A stretch of DNA of 14,913 bases, taken from positions 1 through 14,913 of the forward strand of contig CAZLPW010000050.1 in assembly GCA_964561495.1 (NCBI GenBank), written 5' to 3'. The stretch comes from CAZLPW01 sp964561495. GTDB taxonomy: Bacteria; Fidelibacterota; Marinisomatia; Marinisomatales; UBA1611. Below the pieces are notes generated by a model. It saw nothing but the letters and a program-made list of their open reading frames with translations, had not been told where the DNA came from and made no database searches. Position 1 is the first letter of the stretch; each line of letters opens with the position of its first letter. This document shows, one piece after another, positions 7,970-14,913 of this stretch. A program made the position numbers and the translations under genes.

Positions 7970-7975
7970 AAGGAG
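7970..7975 (+). promoter_or_regulatory. Strong Shine-Dalgarno site
   Basis: AAGGAG stands six bases before ATG 7982. It is the best ribosome binding site in the window and suggests that the repeat protein behind it is translated well above its neighbours. Confidence 0.65.
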
Positions 7976-7981
7976 AAAATC

Positions 7982-8323
7982 ATGAATAATATAGATATAA
8001 AAAGTTTTATAATTGGTGCTTTATCAACGATCTTATTTTTTTTATTACTTGGTGCTGAAAAAGATGATAATCTTGGTGATATTATTGTCAATTCGATAAC
8101 AATCCTTGATGATGGTCATGGTGGATTTATTACGGCCTTTAATCAGGATCAAAAACGCACGCTATATCTTGGTACTGGAGAAGAAAAAAACGGGTATGTT
8201 CAAACATATAATAAATATGAACAAGCCACTGCATACATTGGATCAAATCGTGATATGGATGGTGTTATAGTACTTAATGATAGATATGGAGCATTAGGCT
8301 ATAGCCAGTCAGGAAAAAATTGA
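7982..8323 (+). CDS. Membrane-anchored protein with three ~23-residue repeats
   Basis: This 113-residue protein has one N-terminal membrane helix (about 8-24, FIIGALSTILFFLLLG) followed by a soluble beta-rich domain. After the NLGDIIVNSITILDD segment, the rest divides into three in-register repeats: Gly47-Lys69, Asn70-Met92 and Asp93-Asn113. The consensus is G-hydrophobic-x-x-aromatic-Asn, then Thr-x-Tyr-hydrophobic-Gly. The 23/23/21 spacing suggests stacked beta-hairpins or a small beta-solenoid anchored at the membrane. Function is unknown. It has the strongest SD in the window, so abundant synthesis is likely. Its TGA stop overlaps the TTG of the next tiny ORF. Confidence 0.78.
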   Translation: MNNIDIKSFIIGALSTILFFLLLGAEKDDNLGDIIVNSITILDDGHGGFITAFNQDQKRTLYLGTGEEKNGYVQTYNKYEQATAYIGSNRDMDGVIVLNDRYGALGYSQSGKN

Positions 8324-8406
8324 GCATAGGTCTTATTTTTGTAATCCTTGTTTTATTTGCTTTTATGAAAGCAAGAGAAAGATTCCGAGATTATGAAGAT
8401 GATTAA
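8320..8406 (+). CDS. Tiny single-pass membrane peptide, 28 aa, TTG start
   Basis: A TTG overlapping the preceding TGA (TTGA) opens a 28-residue ORF: SIGLIFVILVLFAFMKARERFRDYEDD after the initiator. The first 15 residues form a hydrophobic helix and the rest is a charged tail ending in acidic residues. AGGA at 8311-8314, five bases upstream, could serve as the SD. The layout mirrors the 36-residue ORF at 6810. An overlap of this type implies coupling to the repeat protein. The evidence is the membrane pattern, the stop-start overlap and the SD; no homology can be judged. Confidence 0.5.
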   Translation: MSIGLIFVILVLFAFMKARERFRDYEDD

Positions 8407-8427
8407 GTTTTATTTTAATTTTTTAGA

Positions 8428-10374
8428 TTAGTCGCTTAATAGCTCAGGTATGTTCTCATAAAAATCAATTGATTCTGGGTTAATCATAGAATCACGATTA
8501 TTAATTTTTTTTCCTTCAATGATATTTTTCACAGCAATTTCAATTTTTTTCCCATTAATTGTATAAGGGATATCAGGAATGCTAATAACTAACTTGGGGA
8601 CGTGCTTTGGAGAAAGTTCGATTTTTATTAATTTTTTTAATTTTTTAATTAAATCATTAGACAAAATATTTTTGGGTTGCATTTTTAAAAAAAGTATAAT
8701 ACGTTGGTCTTCTTTCCACTCTTGCGCTACTACCAAACTATCTTCAATTTCAGAAAACATATCAATAATGTTATATAATTCTGCGGTCCCAATTCTTACC
8801 CCTCCAGGGTTTAGTGTTGAGTCGCTGCGGCCATAAATTTTAATTCCACCCTTTTTATGGATACTTATAAAATCTCCATGATGCCAGATCCCTGGATATT
8901 TTTCAAAATATGTGCTACGATATTTTGATCCATCCCTGTCATTAATAAAGTATAATGGCATCGATGGAAACGCAGATTTGCATACGAGCTCTCCTTTTTT
9001 ATTAATAATTGAATTCCCTTCTGAATCAAAAGAATCAATATCCATTCCCAAACCTTTTGCCTGTAGCTCTCCTCGGTATACAGGAAGAATAGGAGCTGAA
9101 AGCGCAAAGCAAGAAATTATATCCGTTCCACCTGATATAGAACCAAGAAGTAAATCAGTTTTAATATTTGAATAAATATAATCAAAATTCAAATCTGCTA
9201 ATGGTGATCCTGTAGACAAGATCGATCTAAGACCCGATAAGTCATATTTAATTTTTGGCGATAATCTAGATTTGTTGCATGAATCAATAAATTTTGCGCT
9301 TGTTCCAAAAACTGTGATATTTAGTTCTTCAGCTATTTCCCATAATCTATCGATATTAGGGTAATCTGGCGATCCGTCATAAAGAACGATGGTGGAGCCA
9401 ACAGATAGAGAAGTAATCAGCCAATTCCACATCATCCATCCGCAAGTTGTATAGTAAAAAATTGTGTCTTCCCTTTTTAGATCACAATGTAGGATTAACT
9501 CTTTTAAATGTTGAATGAGTGTCCCACCAGAACCATGAACAATAGATTTAGGTATGCCAGTAGTCCCAGATGAATACATTATATAGAGAGGGTGGTCGAA
9601 AGGGAGTTGAACAAAATTTAGTGAGGTCTTATCGTAGTCTTTATAATCGGAGTATTTAATATTATTTTGGATTTTATATTTTCCAAAAGAAGTATCAGGA
9701 TAGTCAATTATAATGGTATTAATAAGAGTTGGAAGGCCTTGAACTATTTGATTTAATTTATTTATCGTATGATACAATTTCCCATTGTAATAATACCCAT
9801 TTGCTGCAAAAAGAATTTTAGGTTTTACTTGTATAAAGCGATCTAGGGTTCCTCTTACCCCAAAATCAGGTGAGCAAGAGCTCCAAGTTGCGCCTAAAGA
9901 TGCTGTCGCAAGCATCGCAATTACAGATTCGGGAATATTTGGTAAAAACCCAACTATCCTATCCCCAGGTCTTATACCTGATCTTTTTAGAGCGGATGCT
10001 ACTCTGGTGACTTCTTTAAATAACTCATAATATGTTAGTTCAACTGTGTATGAGGTCTCATTTTTAAATATTATTGCTTTTTTTTCATCCTTAAAGCGCA
10101 GAAGATTTTCCGAAAAATTTAATTTTGCATCTTTAAACCACTCTGCTCCAGGCATTTTATTTATGTCGTCAACTATTTTTGTAGGGTAGGATGAATGAAT
10201 TATTTTTGTGTAGTCCCATATAGTGTTCCAAAAATCAGATATATTAGATATAGACCACTCATGAAGATCACTATATGATTTTAGACTAATATTATATTTT
10301 GAATTAACGTGTTTCAAAAATTTAGCCATCTGAGTATTTTCAGGGTGTTTTGGTTTCCAGAGAATTTTCCTAAT
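8428..10374 (-). CDS. aacS: Acetoacetyl-CoA synthetase, probable ATT start
   Basis: Acetoacetyl-CoA synthetase activates acetoacetate with ATP and CoA through an acyl-adenylate, in the cytoplasm, for ketone-body or storage-polymer carbon use. The order of landmarks is an N-terminal ACAS-type segment (LHEWSISNISDFWNTIWDY), KLNFSENLL, the AMP-binding loop YSSGTTGIPKS (near 268), TTCGWMMWNWL, the GTSAKF region, the acetate/acetoacetate-type STGSPL, the GSISGGTD adenine motif, HHGDF, YGRSDSTLNPGGVRIGTAE and the catalytic-lysine motif INGKKIE (near 607). From the ATT at 10374 the protein has 648 residues, the usual length; the first ATG (10329) would drop the conserved LWKPKHPENT segment. An AGGA sits six bases before that ATT. 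The gene is alone on the minus strand, convergent with the tiny ORF at 8320 and divergent from the PFK gene. Confidence 0.93.
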   Translation of the reverse strand: MRKILWKPKHPENTQMAKFLKHVNSKYNISLKSYSDLHEWSISNISDFWNTIWDYTKIIHSSYPTKIVDDINKMPGAEWFKDAKLNFSENLLRFKDEKKAIIFKNETSYTVELTYYELFKEVTRVASALKRSGIRPGDRIVGFLPNIPESVIAMLATASLGATWSSCSPDFGVRGTLDRFIQVKPKILFAANGYYYNGKLYHTINKLNQIVQGLPTLINTIIIDYPDTSFGKYKIQNNIKYSDYKDYDKTSLNFVQLPFDHPLYIMYSSGTTGIPKSIVHGSGGTLIQHLKELILHCDLKREDTIFYYTTCGWMMWNWLITSLSVGSTIVLYDGSPDYPNIDRLWEIAEELNITVFGTSAKFIDSCNKSRLSPKIKYDLSGLRSILSTGSPLADLNFDYIYSNIKTDLLLGSISGGTDIISCFALSAPILPVYRGELQAKGLGMDIDSFDSEGNSIINKKGELVCKSAFPSMPLYFINDRDGSKYRSTYFEKYPGIWHHGDFISIHKKGGIKIYGRSDSTLNPGGVRIGTAELYNIIDMFSEIEDSLVVAQEWKEDQRIILFLKMQPKNILSNDLIKKLKKLIKIELSPKHVPKLVISIPDIPYTINGKKIEIAVKNIIEGKKINNRDSMINPESIDFYENIPELLSD

Positions 10375-10380
10375 CTTTGA

Positions 10381-10384
10381 TCCT
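10381..10384 (-). promoter_or_regulatory. Shine-Dalgarno motif deciding the ATT start of acetoacetyl-CoA synthetase
   Basis: On the minus strand AAAAGGATCAAAG precedes ATT (10374-10372): AGGA with a six-base spacer. The first ATG, at 10329, has no comparable motif, so the SD favours initiation at the ATT. Confidence 0.55.
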
Positions 10385-10473
10385 TTTAATTTTTGTTTTT
10401 TTTAAAATAGGCATATCATTCATAAAACAATATAAATTAGATTATATTATCAAATATTAGTCTAAAATTTATT

Positions 10474-10500
10474 TTTACATAATAAATATATACATATAAT
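10474..10500 (+). promoter_or_regulatory. Candidate promoter of the PFK-aldolase operon
   Basis: A perfect TATAAT (10495-10500) lies 33 bases before the PFK start codon. A TTTACA (10474-10479) is 15 bases upstream of it, slightly short of ideal spacing; TTTTTA at 10472 would give 17. The surroundings are so AT-rich that chance matches are easy, so this is a guess. Confidence 0.3.
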
Positions 10501-10533
10501 TACTTTTTCAAATAGAATTTTTAAATACTTGAG

Positions 10534-11724
10534 ATGAGAATTGCCTTTCTTACTGCAGGGGGAATAGCGCCCTGTCTATCAGCTTCTATAGGAGCATTGA
10601 TTGAAAAATATAACCAGATTTTACCTGATGCAGAACTTTTTGGATACCTAAATGGTTATAGAGGACTCCTTCTTGGTAATTCTATTAGATTTCCAGAATC
10701 TGTTAAAAATAATTATGATATTCTTTATGATTTTGGAGGTTCACCTATTGGTAATAGTAGAGTGAAGCTCACGAATGTGAAAGACTGTATGCAAAGAGGC
10801 TATGTCAGAGATGGTGAAGAACCATTAAAAAAAGCTGCTGAGCAACTTACTGAAGATAAGATTAATATTCTTCATACTATAGGTGGAGATGATACTAATA
10901 CTATGGCCGCGCAGTTATCATTTTATTTAGAGGAACACGGATATGATCTTACAGTGTCTGGTCTACCTAAAACAGTAGACAATGATGTTTTTCCAGTAAC
11001 TCAGACACTAGGAGCCTGGACAGCCGCAGAGCAGGGGGCTATTTTTTTTGAAAATATAGCCAATGAAAATACAACATCAACTAGACAGCTAATAATTCAT
11101 GAGGTTATGGGGCGGCATTGCGGTTGGTTAACAGCACAAACAGCGTTCGATTACAGAGAGCGAATGAAAGATCGAAAATTTTTGCCTGAATTGTTAATAA
11201 ATAAAGAGCGCTGGGATCTTGACGCAATATATATTCCAGAAGAAGATTTTAATTTTTCTTCTGAGGTAGAGCGCCTAAAAAAGAGGATGGATGAGAAAGA
11301 CGGAGTTAATATTTTTCTAAGTGAAGGAGCTGGTCAGGAAGCAATCATTAGAGAAATGAATTCCAAAGGAAAAGAAGTTCCAAGAGATGCCTTTGGCCAT
11401 GTTCGCCTAGACGAAATTAATCCAGGTCAGTGGTTTGCTAAACAATTTTCTAGTTTATTGGATGCAGAAAAAACATTGGTCCAGAAGAGCGGTTATTTCG
11501 CTCGTTCATCAAAGCCCAATAAAAAAGATTTAGAACTAATTAAAAAATCAGCCTTTTTTGGTGCTGAAGAAGCTATAAAAGGTAAAAGCGGGCTAGTGGG
11601 TTTGGATGATGATTTTGATAAAAAGTTAAGATTAATTGAATTTGAAAGAATTAAAGGTGGTAAGCCTTTTGATACTCAAGCAGAATGGTATAATAAGATG
11701 CTTATAGAAATTGGACAAAAATAA
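10534..11724 (+). CDS. pfp: Pyrophosphate-dependent 6-phosphofructokinase
   Basis: This 396-residue protein phosphorylates fructose 6-phosphate to the 1,6-bisphosphate in the cytoplasm, probably using PPi, and the reaction is reversible. The first segment LTAGGIAPCLSASIG is the nucleotide/phosphate-binding opening. GGDDT (117-121) has the Asp that blocks ATP in place of the Gly found in ATP-PFK. PKTVDND (145-151) supplies Lys146, which binds pyrophosphate, and the catalytic Asp. HEVMGRHCGWL is the sugar-phosphate-binding MGR motif. ATG 10534 gives the standard MRIAFLTAGG N-terminus, although no SD is apparent. It ends 21 bases before the class I aldolase, which performs the next step, so they form a glycolytic/gluconeogenic operon. 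PPi rather than ATP use is inferred from the GGDD and PKT residues. Confidence 0.93.
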   Translation: MRIAFLTAGGIAPCLSASIGALIEKYNQILPDAELFGYLNGYRGLLLGNSIRFPESVKNNYDILYDFGGSPIGNSRVKLTNVKDCMQRGYVRDGEEPLKKAAEQLTEDKINILHTIGGDDTNTMAAQLSFYLEEHGYDLTVSGLPKTVDNDVFPVTQTLGAWTAAEQGAIFFENIANENTTSTRQLIIHEVMGRHCGWLTAQTAFDYRERMKDRKFLPELLINKERWDLDAIYIPEEDFNFSSEVERLKKRMDEKDGVNIFLSEGAGQEAIIREMNSKGKEVPRDAFGHVRLDEINPGQWFAKQFSSLLDAEKTLVQKSGYFARSSKPNKKDLELIKKSAFFGAEEAIKGKSGLVGLDDDFDKKLRLIEFERIKGGKPFDTQAEWYNKMLIEIGQK

Positions 11725-11736
11725 ATAAAAATAAAT

Positions 11737-11740
11737 GGAG
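11737..11740 (+). promoter_or_regulatory. Shine-Dalgarno site of the aldolase
   Basis: GGAG stands five bases before ATG 11746, in the 21-base spacer after the PFK stop. The upstream gene has none, so the aldolase is likely translated more efficiently from the shared message. Confidence 0.5.
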
Positions 11741-11745
11741 ATATA

Positions 11746-12765
11746 ATGAATGTTGATAATTTAAAAAAGAATGCCAGATTAATGGTTCAAAAAGGAAAAG
11801 GTATTCTAGCAGCGGATGAGAGTACGCCAACGTGTAAGAAAAGATTTGACACCATTGGTGTAGAGAGTACAGAAGATAATAGGAATGCTTATAGAGATAT
11901 GCTATTTACTACTCCTGGGATTCAAGAATTTATAAGTGGAGTAATTTTATTTGATGAAACCTTGCGACAGTCTACTATAAAAGAAAAAACCAAATATCCT
12001 GATTATCTAAATAGTTTGGGTGTAATTCCAGGCATTAAGGTAGACAAGGGTGCTCACTCGCTATCAGGTAGCGATGGAGAAAAAGTGACCGAAGGTTTAG
12101 ATGGTCTAGGCAACAGGTTAGAAGAATATTTTAATCTGGGAGCTCGATTTGCTAAGTGGAGAGCAGTGATTGAGATTAGTGATAATACTCCTACTAGTTC
12201 ATGCATTGCTGCAAATGCACATGCTTTGGCGCGATACGCTGCTATTTGTCAAGAAAATGGACTTGTCCCTATTGTTGAACCTGAAATTCTTATGGATGGT
12301 AAGCACTCAATCGAAGAAAGCTTTATTATTACTGAGGAAGTATTGCATACGACTTTCTATGAATTATATTCTCAAAATGTATTACTTGAGGGGATGGTTT
12401 TAAAACCCAATATGGTCTTATCTGGATATGATTGTTCTGACCAGGCTAATGTAGATGAGGTCGCTGAAATGACAGTAACAGTGCTAAAACGCTGTGTGCC
12501 ATCGGCTGTCCCTGGGGTCGCTTTTTTATCTGGGGGGCAGAGTGATGAAGATGCCACTGCACATTTAAATAAAATGAATCAAATCCTTGGTGACAAAAGC
12601 CCATGGAACTTGACCTATTCTTATGGTCGAGCATTACAGTCTCCAGCATTAAAAGCATGGGCTGGAAAATCAGATAATATTTCTATTGCTCAAGAAGCAT
12701 TTTATAAAAGAGCAAAATTAAATGGTATCGCGACCAAAGGAGAATACAATCAAAGTATGGAGTAA
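11746..12765 (+). CDS. Class I fructose-bisphosphate aldolase
   Basis: This 339-residue cytoplasmic enzyme cleaves fructose 1,6-bisphosphate into dihydroxyacetone phosphate and glyceraldehyde 3-phosphate, or condenses them, through a Schiff base. It resembles the eukaryote-type class I family: GKGILAADESTPT (phosphate/active-site Asp), ILFDETLRQ, PGIKVDKG, FAKWRAVI with Lys137, IVEPEILMDG, and the Schiff-base lysine Lys220 in LEGMVLKPNMV. FLSGGQSDEDAT then follows, with WNLTYSYGRALQ, and the C-terminus is normal length. No zinc-binding motifs of class II enzymes are present. It is the second gene of an operon with PPi-PFK and is followed by a perfect hairpin terminator. Nothing is missing or odd. 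Confidence 0.95.
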   Translation: MNVDNLKKNARLMVQKGKGILAADESTPTCKKRFDTIGVESTEDNRNAYRDMLFTTPGIQEFISGVILFDETLRQSTIKEKTKYPDYLNSLGVIPGIKVDKGAHSLSGSDGEKVTEGLDGLGNRLEEYFNLGARFAKWRAVIEISDNTPTSSCIAANAHALARYAAICQENGLVPIVEPEILMDGKHSIEESFIITEEVLHTTFYELYSQNVLLEGMVLKPNMVLSGYDCSDQANVDEVAEMTVTVLKRCVPSAVPGVAFLSGGQSDEDATAHLNKMNQILGDKSPWNLTYSYGRALQSPALKAWAGKSDNISIAQEAFYKRAKLNGIATKGEYNQSME

Positions 12766-12804
12766 GTTTCTTTACTTTAATTAACATACTAAAGAGAAAT
12801 ATAT

Positions 12805-12830
12805 AAAAACCCTGCCTAAGCAGGGTTTTT
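12805..12830 (+). terminator. Rho-independent terminator of the PFK-aldolase operon
   Basis: AAAAACCCTGC (12805-12815) and GCAGGGTTTTT (12820-12830) form a perfect 11-bp stem around the loop CTAA, ending in a T run. The A run on the 5' arm would make it act on the minus strand too. It lies 40 bases after the aldolase stop and 34 before the next ATG, insulating the cyclase gene from read-through. Confidence 0.92.
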
Positions 12831-12863
12831 AGTTTTAGCTATGATTATTAGATTTAGATTAAG

Positions 12864-14913
12864 ATGAATAAACCAAAACACAAACTCGTTGCAATTGTTT
12901 TTACAGATATTGCTGGATTTACTGAGCTAACTTCAAAAAATGAGCCTGCTGCTTTTGAACTTTTAAATACCCAAAGAAATATTTTAAAACCCATTGTAAA
13001 AAAATATGATGGAGAATGGTTAAAAGAGATTGGGGATGGGCTTTTATTAACCTTTTCAACGATAACGGAGGCGGTAAATTGTTCAATTGATATACAAAAA
13101 TCTTCAAAAGATATTCCAAACCTAAAACTTAGAATAGGGATCCACCAAGGAGAAGTGATAACAAGGGGAAGTGATGTTCTTGGAGATGATGTAAATATTG
13201 CATCAAGGATTGAACCTTTTGCAAGGAGAGGTGGAGTCGCCGTTTCAGGGAGGGTAAATGCTTCTTTAGAAAGAAGTCCAGAATTTGAAACTGTATTTCT
13301 TGGAGAGCCTGATTTAAAAGGGGTCCTCCAGAGTGTAAAAGTATACAGCATAATCTCTCATGGACTACCTAAAGGCAAACCTATAGTTATAGAAAAAGAG
13401 AAAAAAGATCTTAATGAAAACATCCAGATTAAAAAAGCAAATTCAAAAAGAATTTTATTTTTTAGTTTATCCTTATTTATAATTCTTTTATTCTTTTTCT
13501 ATTACGATAAGACACCTGAAATATCTCTAGAGGACAACCTGGAAGAAATAATTGAAAAATTTGATGATGAAGATAATTATTTTGTTTTTAAAAGAACTAA
13601 AAAACTGATGGATATTTTCCCAAAAAATAAATTATTAAAACTTTATTTTGAAAAATCAACGTATCCAATAAATATAAAATCTGATTCATTACAAGCATTA
13701 GTTTTTATAAAATATGGTGATGATACTCTTTGGACTGAAATAGGTCTTACCCCGATAGATAGTATCAGAGTTCCCTGGTTTAAAGGTAAATATGATTTCC
13801 AATTAAAATTCAAAGTCAATAATAGAATAATTGTAGCCACCCCTGATAGATCTGGTGAATTTGATTTTGGGAATATAGAGCAATATCCGATTGAGCATGC
13901 TATAATTCCTGAAACAAAAAATAGTATGATGTTTTTTCCAGGAATTAATTTTGGAAATGTTTCTATCGAGACATTTTCTATTTCAAAAACTGAAGTTTCC
14001 AATAAAGAATTTCAAGATTTTGTAAATAGCGGCGGGTATGAAGACAGTCAATATTGGGACTTCCCAATAAAAATTGGTGGATTAGAATATAATTTTGAAG
14101 GATCGATCAAAAAATTTATCGATAAACATGGTCAATACGGCCCTGCTAACTGGTCCTATGGCCAATATGCTAACAACGCTGAAAATTTTCCTGTTACTGG
14201 TATATCTTGGTTTGAAGCTCGTGCATATGCTAAATATAAAGGATATAAATTGCCAAATATTTTCCAATGGCTTAGTTCTGCAGGCTTGTCAGGATTTGTT
14301 AGCGATTTGCCTGACATAAGTAGGAGCAATTTAGAATCAAGCCAGCTTTGTGAGGTCGGCGACTCTAGAGGAGAAAACTATTTTCAGTTAAAAAATATTG
14401 CAGGTAACGTAAGAGAGTGGACAACAAATCCGCAGGGTGGAGAAAATGACAAATTTTCTATACTAGGAGGTTCATATAGTGATAATTTCTATAGCTTTAA
14501 TGATTATCATGCTATTTCACCTTTTGATCGCAGTATTGGAAATGGTTTTCGAGTTGTGCAGTCTCCACACTCAAGTGAATTAGAATTATTAGATAATTTA
14601 GTTGTAGATTTTATTGAAAGAGATATACTATTGGAAAATAATGTTAGCGATGATGTTTTTAGCATTTATAGAGGACAGTTTAGCTATGACCAATATGATT
14701 TAAATCCTATAATTGATTCTATTTTTGATTATGAAAACTATATAGCATACAGATTTCAGTTAACGCCAGCGTATAAAAACAATGAGCCTTTACATGGGTA
14801 TGTAGTTTATTCCAATAAAAACAAGAGTAAACTTAAACCAATTATTCAATTCCCGAGCGCATGGGCAATCGGAAGTAATTCGGATAATTGGATTTTAGAG
14901 GCTCCAATAACAA
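12864..14913 (+). CDS. Adenylate cyclase-PEGA-SUMF1 multidomain signalling protein (3' partial)
   Basis: The first 683 residues are visible and the gene runs past the window end. Residues 1-170 are a class III cyclase catalytic domain: metal-binding Asp15 (FTDIAGFTEL) and Asp58 (EIGDG), adenine-selecting Lys54 and Asp104, and the transition-state Asn111 and Arg115 in VNIASRIE, so it should make cAMP. A membrane helix lies at about 196-214. A PEGA-like beta domain follows (about 262-322, with GLTPIDSIRVPWFKGKYDF). Residues 353-565 are a formylglycine-generating-enzyme/SUMF1-type domain (PGINFGN, SKTEVSNKEFQDFV, PVTGISWFEARAYAKY, AGNVREWTT, ILGGSYSD, GNGFRVV). The visible tail resembles the lead-in to the hydrolase part of kinase-PEGA-SUMF1 proteins (YVVYSNKNK, IIQFPSAWAIGS). 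The cyclase is cytoplasmic and the rest is outside the membrane. Its ATG lies after a strong terminator, so it has its own promoter. Confidence 0.85.
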   Translation, partial: MNKPKHKLVAIVFTDIAGFTELTSKNEPAAFELLNTQRNILKPIVKKYDGEWLKEIGDGLLLTFSTITEAVNCSIDIQKSSKDIPNLKLRIGIHQGEVITRGSDVLGDDVNIASRIEPFARRGGVAVSGRVNASLERSPEFETVFLGEPDLKGVLQSVKVYSIISHGLPKGKPIVIEKEKKDLNENIQIKKANSKRILFFSLSLFIILLFFFYYDKTPEISLEDNLEEIIEKFDDEDNYFVFKRTKKLMDIFPKNKLLKLYFEKSTYPINIKSDSLQALVFIKYGDDTLWTEIGLTPIDSIRVPWFKGKYDFQLKFKVNNRIIVATPDRSGEFDFGNIEQYPIEHAIIPETKNSMMFFPGINFGNVSIETFSISKTEVSNKEFQDFVNSGGYEDSQYWDFPIKIGGLEYNFEGSIKKFIDKHGQYGPANWSYGQYANNAENFPVTGISWFEARAYAKYKGYKLPNIFQWLSSAGLSGFVSDLPDISRSNLESSQLCEVGDSRGENYFQLKNIAGNVREWTTNPQGGENDKFSILGGSYSDNFYSFNDYHAISPFDRSIGNGFRVVQSPHSSELELLDNLVVDFIERDILLENNVSDDVFSIYRGQFSYDQYDLNPIIDSIFDYENYIAYRFQLTPAYKNNEPLHGYVVYSNKNKSKLKPIIQFPSAWAIGSNSDNWILEAPIT

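Larger units (their letters stand above)
10375..10533. other. Divergent AT-rich intergenic region
   Basis: This is the longest non-coding stretch, about 159 bases, between two divergent transcription units (acetoacetyl-CoA synthetase and PFK-aldolase). It is almost entirely A and T, and must hold both promoters. No clear palindromic operator or riboswitch fold is visible. Confidence 0.6.

Noticed and set aside
8407..8427. Possible bidirectional terminator between the convergent genes
   Set aside because: The gap is T/A-rich but has no inverted repeat with a usable stem.
10327..10329. ATG as the start of acetoacetyl-CoA synthetase
   Set aside because: It cuts off the conserved LW-x-P segment and leaves the protein about 15 residues short; no SD precedes it.
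10441..10446. TATAAT on the minus strand as an acetoacetyl-CoA synthetase promoter
   Set aside because: No -35-like match lies at suitable spacing, and the region is so AT-rich that the hexamer occurs by chance.
12854..13351. 165-codon open frame on the minus strand
   Set aside because: It is antisense to the cyclase domain, whose metal and substrate residues are intact; its translation shows no family pattern.

Overview
The window is AT-rich, gene-dense DNA, and no gap between genes exceeds about 160 bases. The best guess is a marine Bacteroidota/FCB-group relative, most like Candidatus Marinimicrobia (SAR406). The reasons are a large surface protein ending in a type IX secretion (T9SS)-style sorting domain, a pyrophosphate-type phosphofructokinase beside a class I aldolase, a cyclase-PEGA-SUMF1 signalling protein, and weak or absent Shine-Dalgarno (SD) sites before most genes. 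The phylum is inferred from gene style; no rRNA or marker gene is present.

Layout. Bases 1-2285 hold the 3' part of a multi-domain secreted protein with Ig-like repeats, a dockerin-like segment and a C-terminal sorting domain. Bases 2339-6765 form a plus-strand run: an unknown helical protein, a class V aminotransferase, a small exported membrane protein, a nucleosidase-like protein and an overlapping spore-photoproduct-lyase-family radical SAM protein. Bases 6810-8406 hold five short envelope genes: two tiny single-pass membrane peptides, an M14-like zinc peptidase candidate, a two-pass membrane protein and a membrane-anchored protein with three repeats of about 23 residues. Acetoacetyl-CoA synthetase is alone on the minus strand (8428-10374). 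A divergent AT-rich intergenic region then leads into a two-gene glycolytic operon (PPi-PFK and class I fructose-bisphosphate aldolase, 10534-12765), which ends at a perfect hairpin terminator. The last gene, cut by the window end, joins a class III adenylate cyclase to a membrane segment, a PEGA-like domain, a formylglycine-generating-enzyme-like (SUMF1) domain and the start of a hydrolase-like region.

How the genes work together. The PFK-aldolase pair catalyses two consecutive steps between fructose 6-phosphate and triose phosphates, and both steps can run in the gluconeogenic direction. The nucleosidase-like and radical SAM genes overlap and probably act together in UV photoproduct repair. 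The most unusual points are two genes (aminotransferase and acetoacetyl-CoA synthetase) whose conserved N-termini lie upstream of any ATG/GTG/TTG, which implies ATC and ATT start codons, each with an SD motif; a radical SAM lyase with Tyr where the family's hydrogen-donor Cys is expected; and the small-protein envelope cluster. I see no CRISPR array, tRNA, rRNA, insertion sequence or phage gene.
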